Part shown: piece by piece, positions 1-9,880 of the stretch
Layout: each line of letters starts with the position of its first letter
How positions within the stretch are numbered: the first letter of the stretch is position 1
NCBI GenBank assembly: GCA_030682375.1
Contig: JAUXOL010000022.1
Span: 1 to 64,000 of the forward strand
DNA length: 64,000 nucleotides
Direction: 5' to 3'
Source of the DNA: Gallionella sp.
Lineage (GTDB): Bacteria; Pseudomonadota; Gammaproteobacteria; Burkholderiales; Gallionellaceae
The notes under the pieces: generated by a model
Database searches by the model: none
Seen by the model: only the letters and a program-made list of their open reading frames with translations
Told to the model about the DNA's origin: nothing
Made by a program: the position numbers and the translations under genes

Positions 1-210
1 GGAATCGGTCATGTCGCCGTAGTGCAGGATGAAGTTGCGCTTGCTGACATGCGGATCCTGATACAGGTGGTCGATGCGGTCGGTGTTGAACAGCGAGGCG
101 CGACGCTTGATGCCGTGCACGACGTAGCCCTTCTTCAACAAGAACTCGGCCAGATAGGCCCCGTCCTGACCGGTCACCCCAGTGATCAATGCGACTTTCT
201 GACTACTCAT
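1..210 (-). CDS. gmd: GDP-mannose 4,6-dehydratase, N-terminal part (cut by window edge)
   Basis: The visible 70 codons begin [17 protein letters not shown], an extended-SDR Rossmann start with the TGxxGxxG-type glycine motif, followed by the [19 protein letters not shown] stretch typical of Gmd. Gmd converts GDP-D-mannose to GDP-4-keto-6-deoxy-D-mannose, the precursor of GDP-fucose, GDP-rhamnose and related sugars of exopolysaccharides and O-antigens. The gene runs off the left edge. It lies downstream of cysNC, cysQ and polysaccharide export genes on the same strand, consistent with an exopolysaccharide locus, although 404 bases separate it from cysNC and it may have its own promoter. Confidence 0.93.
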   Translation of the reverse strand, partial: MSSQKVALITGVTGQDGAYLAEFLLKKGYVVHGIKRRASLFNTDRIDHLYQDPHVSKRNFILHYGDMTDS

Positions 211-614
211 AGCTTCACTTTACCTAAAATTCAACCAACCGGCTCGAACCGCAATTCAACCGGCACTGATACGAAATCGCTGGCAACAATACCTTCAAGT
301 CTCTGGAATGCTTACGGGAAGCAGCCCCCCCACGACGACACCGGGAACCACCCAAAAAGATCGGCGCTAAAAAGCTGCAACAGGCTAGCGCCCCATCCGG
401 TACACCCACTTACCGGAAATACTTACACGACCCCCCTGCTTATCGCGTGCCACAAGCACTGCCGCAAGGTTCGCACCATTCCAACCCAGCGCCCGATTCT
501 ATCAAATAGCCACCAGCAAAACCAATAAAGCAAAAGCTATCGCCTGCATTCCGAAACGGCCAAGACTCAATTCTGATTGAACCCGAATGGCTTGCCGCCA
601 CAAACTTCCGGCAT
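211..614. other. Intergenic region between cysNC and gmd, no gene seen
   Basis: These 404 bases hold no reading frame with family resemblance and no convincing strong hairpin or repeat. The region should contain the leader of gmd on the minus strand, but I could not pick a promoter with confidence. Confidence 0.5.
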
Positions 615-2342
615 TCAACACATCCGACTCATGACCGACATCACTTGCTCGACACACTCTTCGGGTTTTTGCATTACCGTATCCAAGCGCACTTCCGGCG
701 AGTCCGGGCACTCGTACGAACTATCGATACCGGTAAAGTTGGCTATCCTCCCTAGCCTTGCCTTGGCATATAGCCCTTTAACATCGCGCTTCTCGCATTC
801 CTCGATTGGCGCATCGACAAACACCTCGCAGAACTCGCCCGGCTCGAATAGCGAACGTGCAAACTCCCGTTCCGCGCGAAACGGGCTGATGAAGGATGCA
901 ATCACGATCAGGCCCGCATCCACCATCAACTTCGCCGCTTCCGCCACCCGACGTATATTCTCGACGCGATCTGCCTCGGTAAAGCCAAGATCGCGACACA
1001 ACCCGTGACGCACATTGTCGCCGTCCAGCAAATAGGTGTGTCGACCTTCCGCATGCAGGCGCTTTTCCAGCAGATTGGCGACGGTGGATTTACCCGAACC
1101 CGACAGGCCAGTGAACCAGATGCAGGCCGGTTTTTGCGATTTCAGTGCAGCGCGCGCTGCCTTGTTCACATCCACCGCCTGCCAATGGATATTGGATGCT
1201 CTGCGCAACGCGAAATTGATTATCCCCACACCGACCGTCTCACCGGTCATGCGGTCGATCAGAATGAAGGCGCCCAGCGGCTTGCATTGCTTGTAGGGCT
1301 CAAAGGCAACCGGATTGCTGGTATAGAGCGTCACTTCGCCGATGTCGTTCAGTTCGAGTGTATTGGCGGCCAGATGGCTGCCCTGATCGATGTCGAGCTT
1401 GAACTTGATATCGGTGATAGTCACACCGACCTGCGCGGTATGCAGCTTGATCAGATACGGCCGTCCGGGCACCAGATGGTGCCCGGACAGGCACAGCACG
1501 CTGGCCTCGAACTGATCGCTGAGCTGGAGCGGATCGTCCACGCTGCTAAACACCTGTCCACGCTCGATATCCACTTCGCGATCGAGAGTGATGCTGACCG
1601 CACCCCCGGCAACTTCATGTTCGCCCTGCCATGCCGCGATGGATTTGATACGCGCCTCCGCCCCGCCCGGCACGATGCGGACGAGCGAACCCTCCGCCAC
1701 ATGTCCAGAAACGATATTGCCGCAATATCCAGGCGACTCCGGGTCGGTGCGGTCGACATACTGCACCGGCATGCGAAAGGGGCGAGAACCGTCGGCTGTG
1801 GATACGTCGACCGTTTCCAGGTAGTCAAGCAGAGTGGGGCCAGTGTACCAGGCGGCCTGCTCGCCACGATAAACGACGTTGTCGCCAGCCAGTGCGGACA
1901 TCGGGATAGCCTGCACCGAGACGAACCCAAGATCGGCGACCAGCGCCTGAAAGTCGGCAACGATAGTGCTGAATGCGGCCTCGTCCCAGCCTATGATGTC
2001 CATCATGCTCACCGCGAGCACGACATGACGCACGCCGAGCATGGAGACGATGCGACTTTGGCGCTTGCTCTGGGTCAACAGGCCCTTGCGAGCGTTCACC
2101 AGCAGCACCGCCAGGTCAGCAGTGACAGCGACGCTCAGCAATCGTTCGGATTCCGGCATCTCGGCGGCGATGAATTTTCTCTTGCTGGCGGAGAAGCAGT
2201 GCTCGACAACATCAATCGCGGCACCCTGCTCATGCATGCCGCTTTCGAATGCCGGTCCAACCCCGTGCTGCCGCAGGTGCCCGACCAATGTGGGCTTGCC
2301 GTCGTCTACGCTGCCGCAGACGATGAAATGCAATGCGTCCAA
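615..2342 (-). CDS. cysNC: CysN/CysC-type fusion: degenerate GTPase domain plus intact APS kinase
   Basis: 575 residues with TTG start preceded by AAGGA six bases upstream. Residues 1 to about 390 align with the GTPase subunit of ATP sulfurylase (CysN), but the nucleotide motifs are ruined: the P-loop reads GSVDDGKPT with Pro17 in place of Ser, roughly 30-40 residues of the switch I region are missing, the G3 motif DTPGHE is EMPESE (61-66), and G4 NKMD is SMMD (112-115). Residues about 400-575 form an APS kinase with intact Walker A GLSGSGKS (412-419), [16 protein letters not shown] and [11 protein letters not shown] motifs. I infer that it makes PAPS from APS but does not hydrolyse GTP. No cysD is visible. 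It follows cysQ in a polysaccharide export locus, which fits PAPS supply for polysaccharide sulfation. Confidence 0.9.
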   Translation of the reverse strand: MDALHFIVCGSVDDGKPTLVGHLRQHGVGPAFESGMHEQGAAIDVVEHCFSASKRKFIAAEMPESERLLSVAVTADLAVLLVNARKGLLTQSKRQSRIVSMLGVRHVVLAVSMMDIIGWDEAAFSTIVADFQALVADLGFVSVQAIPMSALAGDNVVYRGEQAAWYTGPTLLDYLETVDVSTADGSRPFRMPVQYVDRTDPESPGYCGNIVSGHVAEGSLVRIVPGGAEARIKSIAAWQGEHEVAGGAVSITLDREVDIERGQVFSSVDDPLQLSDQFEASVLCLSGHHLVPGRPYLIKLHTAQVGVTITDIKFKLDIDQGSHLAANTLELNDIGEVTLYTSNPVAFEPYKQCKPLGAFILIDRMTGETVGVGIINFALRRASNIHWQAVDVNKAARAALKSQKPACIWFTGLSGSGKSTVANLLEKRLHAEGRHTYLLDGDNVRHGLCRDLGFTEADRVENIRRVAEAAKLMVDAGLIVIASFISPFRAEREFARSLFEPGEFCEVFVDAPIEECEKRDVKGLYAKARLGRIANFTGIDSSYECPDSPEVRLDTVMQKPEECVEQVMSVMSRMC

Positions 2343-2463
2343 TCGATATTCCTTGTTAACCGTAATTACGTATAAAACACCCCGTCACTGCAAGGAACAA
2401 GCGACGCGGCAGCCCAGCCCCAACACCTCGTAGCGCCACGGACTTCGTTTCTATCAAGAGCCC

Positions 2464-3284
<821 letters not shown>

Positions 3285-3285
<1 letters not shown>

Positions 3286-4253
3286 CAGCCCCGCCACCAG
3301 AACACCCGACGCAACTCCTGTATGCGCGCGGCCTGCACTGGATCAGCACCAGAACGACTCAACGCCTCACTGACGAAGGCCCAGATCACCGCGAGGAAGA
3401 ACGCTACAAAGGTAGCCAATATCACAATCAGGCTACGTTTCGGCTTGGACTTTCTTTCCGGGGCAACCGCCTTGTCCAGCACTTGAATCAAAGGAAAATC
3501 CTTGGCTTCGTCCAGCTTTGCCATTTCGAACTGCTTGGCGAGTATCTCCCACACCGCTTCCTGGTATTTCAAATTACGTACCGCATCCAGATATTCCAGA
3601 CTGGTAATCGGCGTCTTATCCAACACCAGTTCGGCATCGGTCAGCCTATCCTTGACTTGGCGGAGCTGCTGCTCGAAGAAAACGCGCTTCTGCGAGGCAT
3701 CCGTCAACGAATTGGCCTGCATCAGTTTGCTCAACTCATCAATAAAAGCATTCGACAGAGCCGCAGCCAACTGCGGATCCTTATCATCCACTTCAACGGT
3801 GATGACCCCATCCTTACCCGAACTGATTGCCGCATTTCCATCCAATGCCTTCAGGGTGTCCGTCATGGTCTCCTGTTCGTAAACCTTTTTCAGGTCGAAA
3901 CGCTTGGCGACCGCTTCCATGACAGTACGACTCTTGAGCATAGAGACATACAGATCGTTCGGATTTTTGATGCCGAGCGAACCTCCCGCCATGCCTGCCA
4001 ATCCGCCCAGCTGACTCAACAAGGCACTGGCCGAAGACTGACTTTGCTGGGGCGGCAGAATACGTGTTGCAGCGGTATAAATATTCGGCAGATTTAGCGA
4101 GTAGCCTATTGCCATTAGTGCAGCAACGAAAGTCACACCGATGATCATGCCCTTGTATTTACCCAACACGATGAGAATATCCAGCAGACTTATCTCATCT
4201 TCATCGCTGCGCACTGCGGAAGTTGCCACTTGGCTGTTGTTGTTTTCCATCAT
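3285..4253 (-). CDS. Wzz/GumC-type polysaccharide chain-length determinant
   Basis: 322 residues with a membrane segment at about 36-57, a long periplasmic part with coiled-coil character, and a second membrane segment at about 274-296 preceded by PERKSKPKRS, the proline-rich motif that marks PCP-family chain-length regulators. A Gly-rich stretch (LGGLAGMAGG) follows the first membrane segment, as in GumC/Wzc-like proteins. There is no cytoplasmic tyrosine-kinase domain. It probably sets polymer length in Wzx/Wzy-type export together with the Wza-like protein, whose stop codon lies 11 bases upstream. The ORF begins with two ATG codons and the start is uncertain by one codon. Confidence 0.9.
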
Positions 4254-4264
4254 TTCATCCTCGC

Positions 4265-6679
4265 CTAGAACACGCCTATCGTCTTCAGGCTGGCAATACC
4301 GATGGTGAATTGGTAGAAGATCTGCGTCCAGTCCTTGAATTCCTTGGTCAGGCTGTATTTCTCCAGCTTCTCCGGCACAACGATGGTATCTCCCGGCATG
4401 GCCTCACGCCCGCCGAAACCGGCGAACATCGAACCGCCCTGGCGGCTGCTGAACACCACACCGTCGGCACGCACCAGATAGACATCGTCCTCGTCACCGT
4501 CGCGGGTCGGGCCGCCCGCCTTGTTCAGGTAATCGTTGACGCCATATCCGCGCTTGTAGAGGAAGGCATTCTGGTTATATACCGAGCCCATCACATTGAC
4601 GGTCGCAGCCGGCGGCGGCACATACAGGCGATCGCCGTCTTCCAGCACCATGTCCGGCAAGTCCTTGAGCTGCGGATCATGCTCTGGGAAATCCATCACG
4701 ATGCGTCCGGTCGCCTTGACCTTACGCATCTTGGCGACCAGTGCGGCTTGCGAAACGGCCTGCGCCTTGGCTGCCTCGACATCATCCTTCGACAGCGCCG
4801 AAGATGAGGCCTGTCCAGCGACACGTTGTACCTCCGCCTCGAGACGATCAACGATCTCATCCAGCCGCTTTTGCTGCACTTCGCGCGTCGATTCGCGAGA
4901 CAGCTCGGCACCGAACAGGTAGGCCTGAGACGTCAGCCCACCCACACGCACCACCAGCTGGCGCAGCGTCTCGCCCGGCAGTGCCTTGTACACCCCGGCA
5001 CGATTGAATTCACCTTCCAGCCTGACATATACGCTGCGCTTGGCGCTAGGCACCCGTATATCGTCTGCCGAAAAGATGGTGACTACATCGCCGGGCCGGA
5101 GCAAGCGATCGTTCGCCATATCCTTGCTTATCGCCTTCCTCAGATTAAAAGGCAACAACCTGGTGGAAAGAGTATTCCTGTCCAGACGCTCCACCACCGC
5201 ATAGTCCCAGTTTATTTCGTTCTGGTTGCGCTTAATCTGCGTACGCAATTTATCTCCGTCTTCGCCATTGATTCCGGAGCTGGGGGTACGATTCTGATTC
5301 TGATTCTGATTCTGATTCTGGCTTTGACTCTGGTTCTGGCTTTGACTCTGGTTCTGACCCTGACTCTGTTCCTGAAAACCGGAGTTCTGGTTCAGCCAAT
5401 ACTCTTTGACGATAAGCGCCTCCGGGCCGGGGATGAGATCGCTGATGCGCATCCCCTTTCTCCATGGATAGCGGCCAGGCTCCGCCACAAATCCGCGCAA
5501 CGTCACGGCATTATTGAAACGCGCATCGATGGGGTCGACCTGCACCAGGTCGCCGTCGCCGATCCAGCGCCCCATGTCATCGCCAGTCAACTGGAACTCT
5601 TCGACTTTTCGCACCTTTCGACCAACGATACGCTCGAGCCTGACTTTCTGTCCTGCTGCGGTAGTAGTCAGTCCGCCCGAAAGCTCGAGGAAAGACGCCA
5701 AGCTGGTCTTGTCATCCTTGAGTTCATAGATGGCCGGCGTCTTGACGCTGCCGGTAATGGCAGCCAGACGACCAATGGGAGGGATATAGATCACATCACC
5801 GGACAGCAACGCAACATCCTTGCTCTTGTCGCCCTTGATCAGCAGATCATACATATCGAGTTCGGTCACAATCTTGCCTGCACGCTTGAGCTGGATATGA
5901 CGCATCGTACCGTTCTGCGACGGGCCGCCGGACATGAACAACGTGTTGACCAGCGTGCTGAGCGAACTGACCGAGTAGACCCCCGGCCGCCTGGCTTGCC
6001 CGACGACGAACACCTGCAGCGAACGCAGCTTGCCCAGCGAGACACTGATCTCGAAATTGCGGAACACCCGGCCAATGTGCTTCTTGAGATAGTCTTCCAG
6101 ATTCTGGTATTTGATACCAGCGACGTTGATGGCGCCAACCTGCGGCAGATTGATGATGCCGTTTCGATCCACGGTCACGCGGATATCCATATCGACCTGC
6201 CCCCATCCGGTCAGGGCGATCTCGTCACCGGGTCCGATCGCATAATCCTGCGAGACAGGGATATCGCTGACCGGCGCAAAAGTGCTAGGGGGCTGATCGA
6301 ACAGGTTATAGCCGTACATCGGCAACACCCGACCGACCGACTGCTCCAGAAAGGTTTGAAACTCGCTGTCGGGATTCAGCTCCGCTCCACCCTGAATCTG
6401 CTCGATCTGACTCTCATTGCCCCCGCTTGCGGACATCGCCCCCTTGGCATTGATCAACACCGGCTGCATCGGTACGCCAGTCATCCCCGGAATTTGCATC
6501 CCGGAATTGTCGTTTAAAGGTATCGATCTCGCACTGGCCGACATCCCTACGCCCGAAGACATCCCGCGGCTTGCGGAAGCGATCTCGGCACTAGCTTGAG
6601 AGGAAACGAACATCGAAAGGATAGCGCCAGCGATGAAAAGCGCCGCGCCCGAAATAATGTGCTTGTAGACCTTACCCAC
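4265..6679 (-). CDS. Wza-type polysaccharide export outer-membrane protein with SLBB domains
   Basis: About 804 residues from the GTG at 6679, which follows AGGGGG and begins an apt signal peptide (VGKVYKHIISGAALFIAG, cleavage after SSQASA). No lipobox cysteine is seen, unlike classical Wza. The Poly_export domain (DYAIGPGDEIALTGWGQ) is followed by several SLBB beta-grasp repeats such as VFVVGQARRPGVYSV, AAITGSVKTPAIYEL, VTLRGFVAEPGRYPW, VRLEGEFNRAGVYKA and VNVMGSVYNQNAFLY, making it a large multi-SLBB exporter that carries polymer across the outer membrane. A Gln/Asn-rich insert lies in the middle. The ATG at 6742 would put 21 unlikely residues before the signal peptide. Confidence 0.9.
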   Translation of the reverse strand: MGKVYKHIISGAALFIAGAILSMFVSSQASAEIASASRGMSSGVGMSASARSIPLNDNSGMQIPGMTGVPMQPVLINAKGAMSASGGNESQIEQIQGGAELNPDSEFQTFLEQSVGRVLPMYGYNLFDQPPSTFAPVSDIPVSQDYAIGPGDEIALTGWGQVDMDIRVTVDRNGIINLPQVGAINVAGIKYQNLEDYLKKHIGRVFRNFEISVSLGKLRSLQVFVVGQARRPGVYSVSSLSTLVNTLFMSGGPSQNGTMRHIQLKRAGKIVTELDMYDLLIKGDKSKDVALLSGDVIYIPPIGRLAAITGSVKTPAIYELKDDKTSLASFLELSGGLTTTAAGQKVRLERIVGRKVRKVEEFQLTGDDMGRWIGDGDLVQVDPIDARFNNAVTLRGFVAEPGRYPWRKGMRISDLIPGPEALIVKEYWLNQNSGFQEQSQGQNQSQSQNQSQSQNQNQNQNQNRTPSSGINGEDGDKLRTQIKRNQNEINWDYAVVERLDRNTLSTRLLPFNLRKAISKDMANDRLLRPGDVVTIFSADDIRVPSAKRSVYVRLEGEFNRAGVYKALPGETLRQLVVRVGGLTSQAYLFGAELSRESTREVQQKRLDEIVDRLEAEVQRVAGQASSSALSKDDVEAAKAQAVSQAALVAKMRKVKATGRIVMDFPEHDPQLKDLPDMVLEDGDRLYVPPPAATVNVMGSVYNQNAFLYKRGYGVNDYLNKAGGPTRDGDEDDVYLVRADGVVFSSRQGGSMFAGFGGREAMPGDTIVVPEKLEKYSLTKEFKDWTQIFYQFTIGIASLKTIGVF
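5291..5373 (-). repeat. In-frame hexanucleotide/18-mer repeat encoding a Gln/Asn/Ser-rich tract
   Basis: On the coding strand the tract has two near-identical 18-base units built from CAGAACCAGAGTCAAAGC and then about five CAGAAT units, giving QNQSQS and QNQNQN peptides. All units are multiples of three, so slippage changes tract length but not frame. It lies in the polysaccharide exporter between SLBB modules. Confidence 0.85.
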
Positions 6680-6928
6680 TACGCCCCCTGTATATATGAT
6701 GGTCCGCGCACGAAGACAACCCCGGCACGCATAGAGACCCAATCTCTGTTTCGATTGTAACCGACCCCCTGCTTTCGAACCATAGGCCTGTTACGGGCAC
6801 AGGCACAGCAGGATCACAACCGGATACTTCGAAGCATGGGCCGAGGAAACACGACAGGCGCAAAAGAACCACGCCGCACCGAGGCGGAGGACAAAAACAG
6901 AAGGGAAATTCAGAAGACCGACGAAAAT

Positions 6929-7005
6929 TGGTCGGAGCGAGAGGATTCGAACCTCCGACCCCTGCGTCCCGAACGCAGTGCTCTACCAGGCTGAGCCACG
7001 CTCCG
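6929..7005 (-). tRNA. proK: tRNA-Pro (anticodon CGG)
   Basis: The 77-base minus-strand sequence folds as a full cloverleaf. The 7-bp acceptor stem pairs CGGAGCG with CGCTCCG, the D-loop contains GCCTGGTAGAGC, the anticodon stem CTGCG/CGCAG encloses the loop TTCGGGA (anticodon CGG, reading CCG), the T-loop is GGTTCGAATCC, and the 3' CCA is encoded. It lies just downstream of ispB in the same direction. Confidence 0.97.
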
Positions 7006-7013
7006 AATTGAAA

Positions 7014-7976
7014 CTAAAATTGCCGGGTCGCGGCAAAGTGGGCTAATTCTAACAGAGACTGTTTGCAATTTGAATCCGCAAGCGAAGAAATCGCAGCGCA
7101 TGCCGCTTCCGCTTCGCTCAATGCCTGTCGGCGCGTGAACTCCAGCGCACCCGTGGCATGGATGATCCCCAGCACATCAGCGAACTTGCTCACATCGCCC
7201 TGCTCGATCGCGCCGCGCACCACGGCGGCTTGCTCCGGCGTACCGTTCTGCATCGCAAAGATCAGCGGCAATGTCGGCTTGCCTTCGGCCAGGTCGTCGC
7301 CCAGATGTTTACCGGTCTGTGCCTCGTCCGCGGAATAGTCCAGCACATCGTCGATCAGCTGGAACGCGGTGCCGAGATGCATGCCGTATTTCGCCGCCGC
7401 TTCTTCGTCCGCGGCGGACCCCTTGCCGAGGATCGCGCCCAGGCGCATCGCCGCCTCGAACAACTTCGCGGTCTTGTAATGGATCACGCGCATGTAGTTC
7501 GGGATGTCGACGTCGGCGTCGTTGCAGTTGAGCAACTGCAGCACCTCGCCCTCGGCGATGACGTTGGTCGCGTCGGCCAGCGTCTGCATCACGCGCATCT
7601 CGCCGACCTCGACCATCATCTGGAACGCGCGCGAATACAGGAAGTCGCCGACCAGCACGCTGGCGGCGTTGCCGAACAGCGCATTGGCGGTCTCGCGGCC
7701 GCGCCGCAGTTCGGATTCGTCGACCACATCGTCGTGCAACAGCGTCGCGGTATGGATGAACTCGACCACCGCCGCCAGGTTGTGCTGGTACTGACCGGCA
7801 TAACCGAAGGCCTGCGCGGACAGCAGCACCAGCATCGGACGCAAACGCTTGCCGCCGCTGTTGACGATGTATTCGCCGACCTGATTGACCAATACCACTT
7901 CGGAATACAGACGCGCGCGTATCACCGCATCCACCGCAGCCATGTCCGCCGCGAGCAATCGCTTGAGGTTTTCCAA
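7014..7976 (-). CDS. ispB: Octaprenyl diphosphate synthase (trans-isoprenyl diphosphate synthase)
   Basis: 320 residues with both aspartate-rich motifs of the family: the first in LLHDDVVDESELRRG and the second in LIDDVLDYSADEAQTGKHLGDDL-like sequence; GGKRLRPM is the substrate-binding start. It elongates farnesyl diphosphate with isopentenyl diphosphate to make the ubiquinone side chain. The TTG start at 7976 fits the family N-terminus (ENLKRLLAADMAAV aligns with the E. coli start), and no better ATG lies upstream. The usual neighbours rplU-rpmA-obg are absent; instead tRNA-Pro follows 8 bases downstream. Confidence 0.95.
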   Translation of the reverse strand: MENLKRLLAADMAAVDAVIRARLYSEVVLVNQVGEYIVNSGGKRLRPMLVLLSAQAFGYAGQYQHNLAAVVEFIHTATLLHDDVVDESELRRGRETANALFGNAASVLVGDFLYSRAFQMMVEVGEMRVMQTLADATNVIAEGEVLQLLNCNDADVDIPNYMRVIHYKTAKLFEAAMRLGAILGKGSAADEEAAAKYGMHLGTAFQLIDDVLDYSADEAQTGKHLGDDLAEGKPTLPLIFAMQNGTPEQAAVVRGAIEQGDVSKFADVLGIIHATGALEFTRRQALSEAEAACAAISSLADSNCKQSLLELAHFAATRQF

Positions 7977-8058
7977 AGACTTAATCCCGTTGATTATTGA
8001 CTATGCGGCGCGTGGTCGCGCTCTTCTTGAGGGGCGGCATTGTCGCATAAAAATGCGT

Positions 8059-9312
8059 TTAGCCGCGACGCCACAGATACGCCCCGACCAGCATCCCCAC
8101 CACGCTCAACGCCGCGACGTAATGCGCAGGCGCCAGCGGATCGAGCGGCAGCAGCATGCTCACCATGACGGGCGTGAGACCGCCGAACACCGCATAGGCG
8201 ACATTGTAGGAAAAGGACAGGCCCGAGAAACGCAACGCCGGCGGGAATTCCCTGACCGCAACGCTCGGCACCACGCCGATGACACCGACGCAGAATCCGC
8301 TCAACGCATAGAGTTCGTAAATGTTCTCGGTGGAAACCGCCATCTGCCGGTAGAACAGCATCGCTGTGACGCCGAGCATCGCGCATCCGGCCACCATCAC
8401 CCGCCCGGCGCCGTAGCGGTCGGCCAGCATGCCGAAGACGATGCAGCCCAGGCTCAGGAACAGCGTCGCGATACTGCTGGCTTGCAACGCCGTGGCAGCG
8501 GGAACCGCATAGAGCTTCTGCACCAGCGTCGGCGTCATCAATATCATCACGATGATTGCCGCGGAAAGCAGCCAGGTCAGCAGCATGGTCAAGATCACCG
8601 CGGGCCGATGTTCGCGCACCACGGCCTTCAACGGCAATTCGTCTGCCAGTTCCTGGCGCGCCTGCATTTCCCTGAACACCGGGGTCTCGTGCAGATACTG
8701 GCGCAGCCACACGGACAACAGGCCGAACACGCCGCCGACGATGAACGGCACACGCCATCCCTCCGCCAGCAGCTCGTCCGGCGCATACAGCCGGTTCACC
8801 GCAGTCGCCACCAACGAGCCCAGCAGGATGCCGCCGGTCAGGCCAGCGGTCAGCGTGCCACAGGCTAAGCCGACATGGCGCGGCGGCACATGCTCGGCGA
8901 CGAACACCCACGCGCCCGGCACCTCGCCGCCGATCGCCGCGCCCTGCAGAATGCGAAAGCCCAACAGCAGCAGCGGCGCCCAGATACCGATCACCGCATA
9001 GGTCGGCAACAGGCCTATCGCCAGCGTCGGCACCGACATCAGGAAGATGCTCAGCATGAACATGCGCTTGCGCCCGAGCAGATCGCCGAAATGCGCCATC
9101 ACGATGCCGCCCAGCGGGCGCGCCAGATAACCCGCCGCAAAGATACCGAAGGTCTGCAGCTGGCGCAGCCAGTCCGGCATGTCCGGAGGGAAGAACAACT
9201 GCCCGATCACCACCGCGAAGAACACGAAGATGACGAAGTCGTAGAATTCCAGCGCGCCGCCCAGGGCGGCCAACGACAGGGTGCGGTAATCGCTGCGGGT
9301 CAGATTGGACAT
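8059..9312 (-). CDS. MFS transporter of the metabolite:H+ symporter (ProP/ShiA-like) type
   Basis: 417 residues with twelve predicted hydrophobic segments. The first segment GGALEFYDFVIFVFFA and the loop ARPLGGIVMAHFGDLLGRKR match the metabolite:H+ symporter subfamily of the major facilitator superfamily (ProP, KgtP and ShiA relatives). It sits in the inner membrane and probably imports a small organic acid, osmolyte or amino acid by proton symport; the substrate cannot be read from sequence. ATG start at 9312. It is divergent from rpmE. Confidence 0.88.
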   Translation of the reverse strand: MSNLTRSDYRTLSLAALGGALEFYDFVIFVFFAVVIGQLFFPPDMPDWLRQLQTFGIFAAGYLARPLGGIVMAHFGDLLGRKRMFMLSIFLMSVPTLAIGLLPTYAVIGIWAPLLLLGFRILQGAAIGGEVPGAWVFVAEHVPPRHVGLACGTLTAGLTGGILLGSLVATAVNRLYAPDELLAEGWRVPFIVGGVFGLLSVWLRQYLHETPVFREMQARQELADELPLKAVVREHRPAVILTMLLTWLLSAAIIVMILMTPTLVQKLYAVPAATALQASSIATLFLSLGCIVFGMLADRYGAGRVMVAGCAMLGVTAMLFYRQMAVSTENIYELYALSGFCVGVIGVVPSVAVREFPPALRFSGLSFSYNVAYAVFGGLTPVMVSMLLPLDPLAPAHYVAALSVVGMLVGAYLWRRG

Positions 9313-9416
9313 GGATGCATTGATTGGAGGGACATGCGGAAGGCCGGCAGTTTAGCGCGAAGCTCTCGCGCCGACCATGCCGGACGCCCAAATGTCGAAT
9401 ACCCCAAATCGAAAAT

Positions 9417-9445
9417 TTGCCCAACTCCCTATTTTTATGGATAAT
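9417..9445 (+). promoter_or_regulatory. Probable sigma70 promoter of rpmE
   Basis: TTGCCC at 9417-9422, a 17-base spacer, and GATAAT at 9440-9445 match -35 and -10 elements upstream of the rpmE start at 9502. Confidence 0.65.
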
Positions 9446-9501
9446 GCGCGGCCCTATAAGTGCGTACACCCGCCGCACCGAACCCAAATTAAGGAAAGAA
9501 A

Positions 9502-9717
9502 ATGAAAGCCGATATCCACCCGAATTACCAGGAACTCACCATCACCTGCAGCTGCGGCAACACCTTCAAGACCAAGTCCGTGATCGGCAAGCCGACCATG
9601 CACGTCGAAGTTTGCTCGGAGTGCCACCCGTTCTACACCGGCACCCAGAAGATCGTCGACACCGCCGGCCGTATCGACAAGTTCCGCCAGAAGTACGGCA
9701 CCAAGGCTGCCGCATAA
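9502..9717 (+). CDS. rpmE: 50S ribosomal protein L31, zinc-binding type
   Basis: 71 residues beginning [20 protein letters not shown]. The four zinc ligands of the C+ form are visible: CSC at residues 16-18, then CSEC at 37-40. This is the primary, zinc-containing L31 of the large subunit and not the zinc-free YkgM paralogue. AAGGAAAGAAA precedes the ATG. It is a single-gene unit with a promoter at 9417-9445 and a terminator at 9811-9836. Confidence 0.98.
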   Translation: MKADIHPNYQELTITCSCGNTFKTKSVIGKPTMHVEVCSECHPFYTGTQKIVDTAGRIDKFRQKYGTKAAA

Positions 9718-9772
9718 CGAGAACAACCAGCCACCGGATTGCCGTCTTTATGGCAGCCCGGCGGAATGGCTG

Positions 9773-9793
9773 GAAGTTCCGTCAGGGAACTTC
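9773..9793 (+). repeat. Perfect 8-bp inverted repeat downstream of rpmE
   Basis: GAAGTTCC, a 5-base loop, then GGAACTTC lie between the rpmE stop and the terminator. It may be a second RNA hairpin in the 3' UTR or an operator; it has no U-tract. Confidence 0.6.
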
Positions 9794-9810
9794 TCGTAGC
9801 GACACCATAC

Positions 9811-9836
9811 AAAAGGCAGCGTTTGCTGCCTTTTTT
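9811..9836 (+). terminator. Rho-independent terminator of rpmE
   Basis: AAAAGGCAGC, a short GTTT loop and GCTGCCTTTTTT form a stem followed by a T-run. It ends about 45 bases before the M48 protease start. Confidence 0.9.
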
Positions 9837-9880
9837 ATTTGCGGCGACAATCCCTCCTTCCAAGTCGAACAGGAATAGCC

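Noticed and set aside
615..2342. cysNC considered as a plain pseudogene
   Set aside because: The frame is open throughout and all APS kinase motifs are intact; only GTP-binding motifs are altered.
1005..2375. 456-residue plus-strand frame opposite cysNC
   Set aside because: It lies entirely opposite a gene with recognisable domains; the His/Gln/Arg-rich translation is typical of an antisense shadow in GC-rich DNA.
5291..5373. Microsatellite considered as a phase-variation switch
   Set aside because: Unit lengths are multiples of three, so slippage cannot shift the frame.
4826..6517. 563-residue plus-strand frame opposite the polysaccharide exporter
   Set aside because: Antisense shadow; no domain resemblance and no ribosome-binding site, while the minus strand has clear SLBB motifs.
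7994..9487. 497-residue minus-strand frame overlapping the MFS gene
   Set aside because: It is a different frame of the same DNA; the overlapping frame has twelve membrane segments and MFS motifs.
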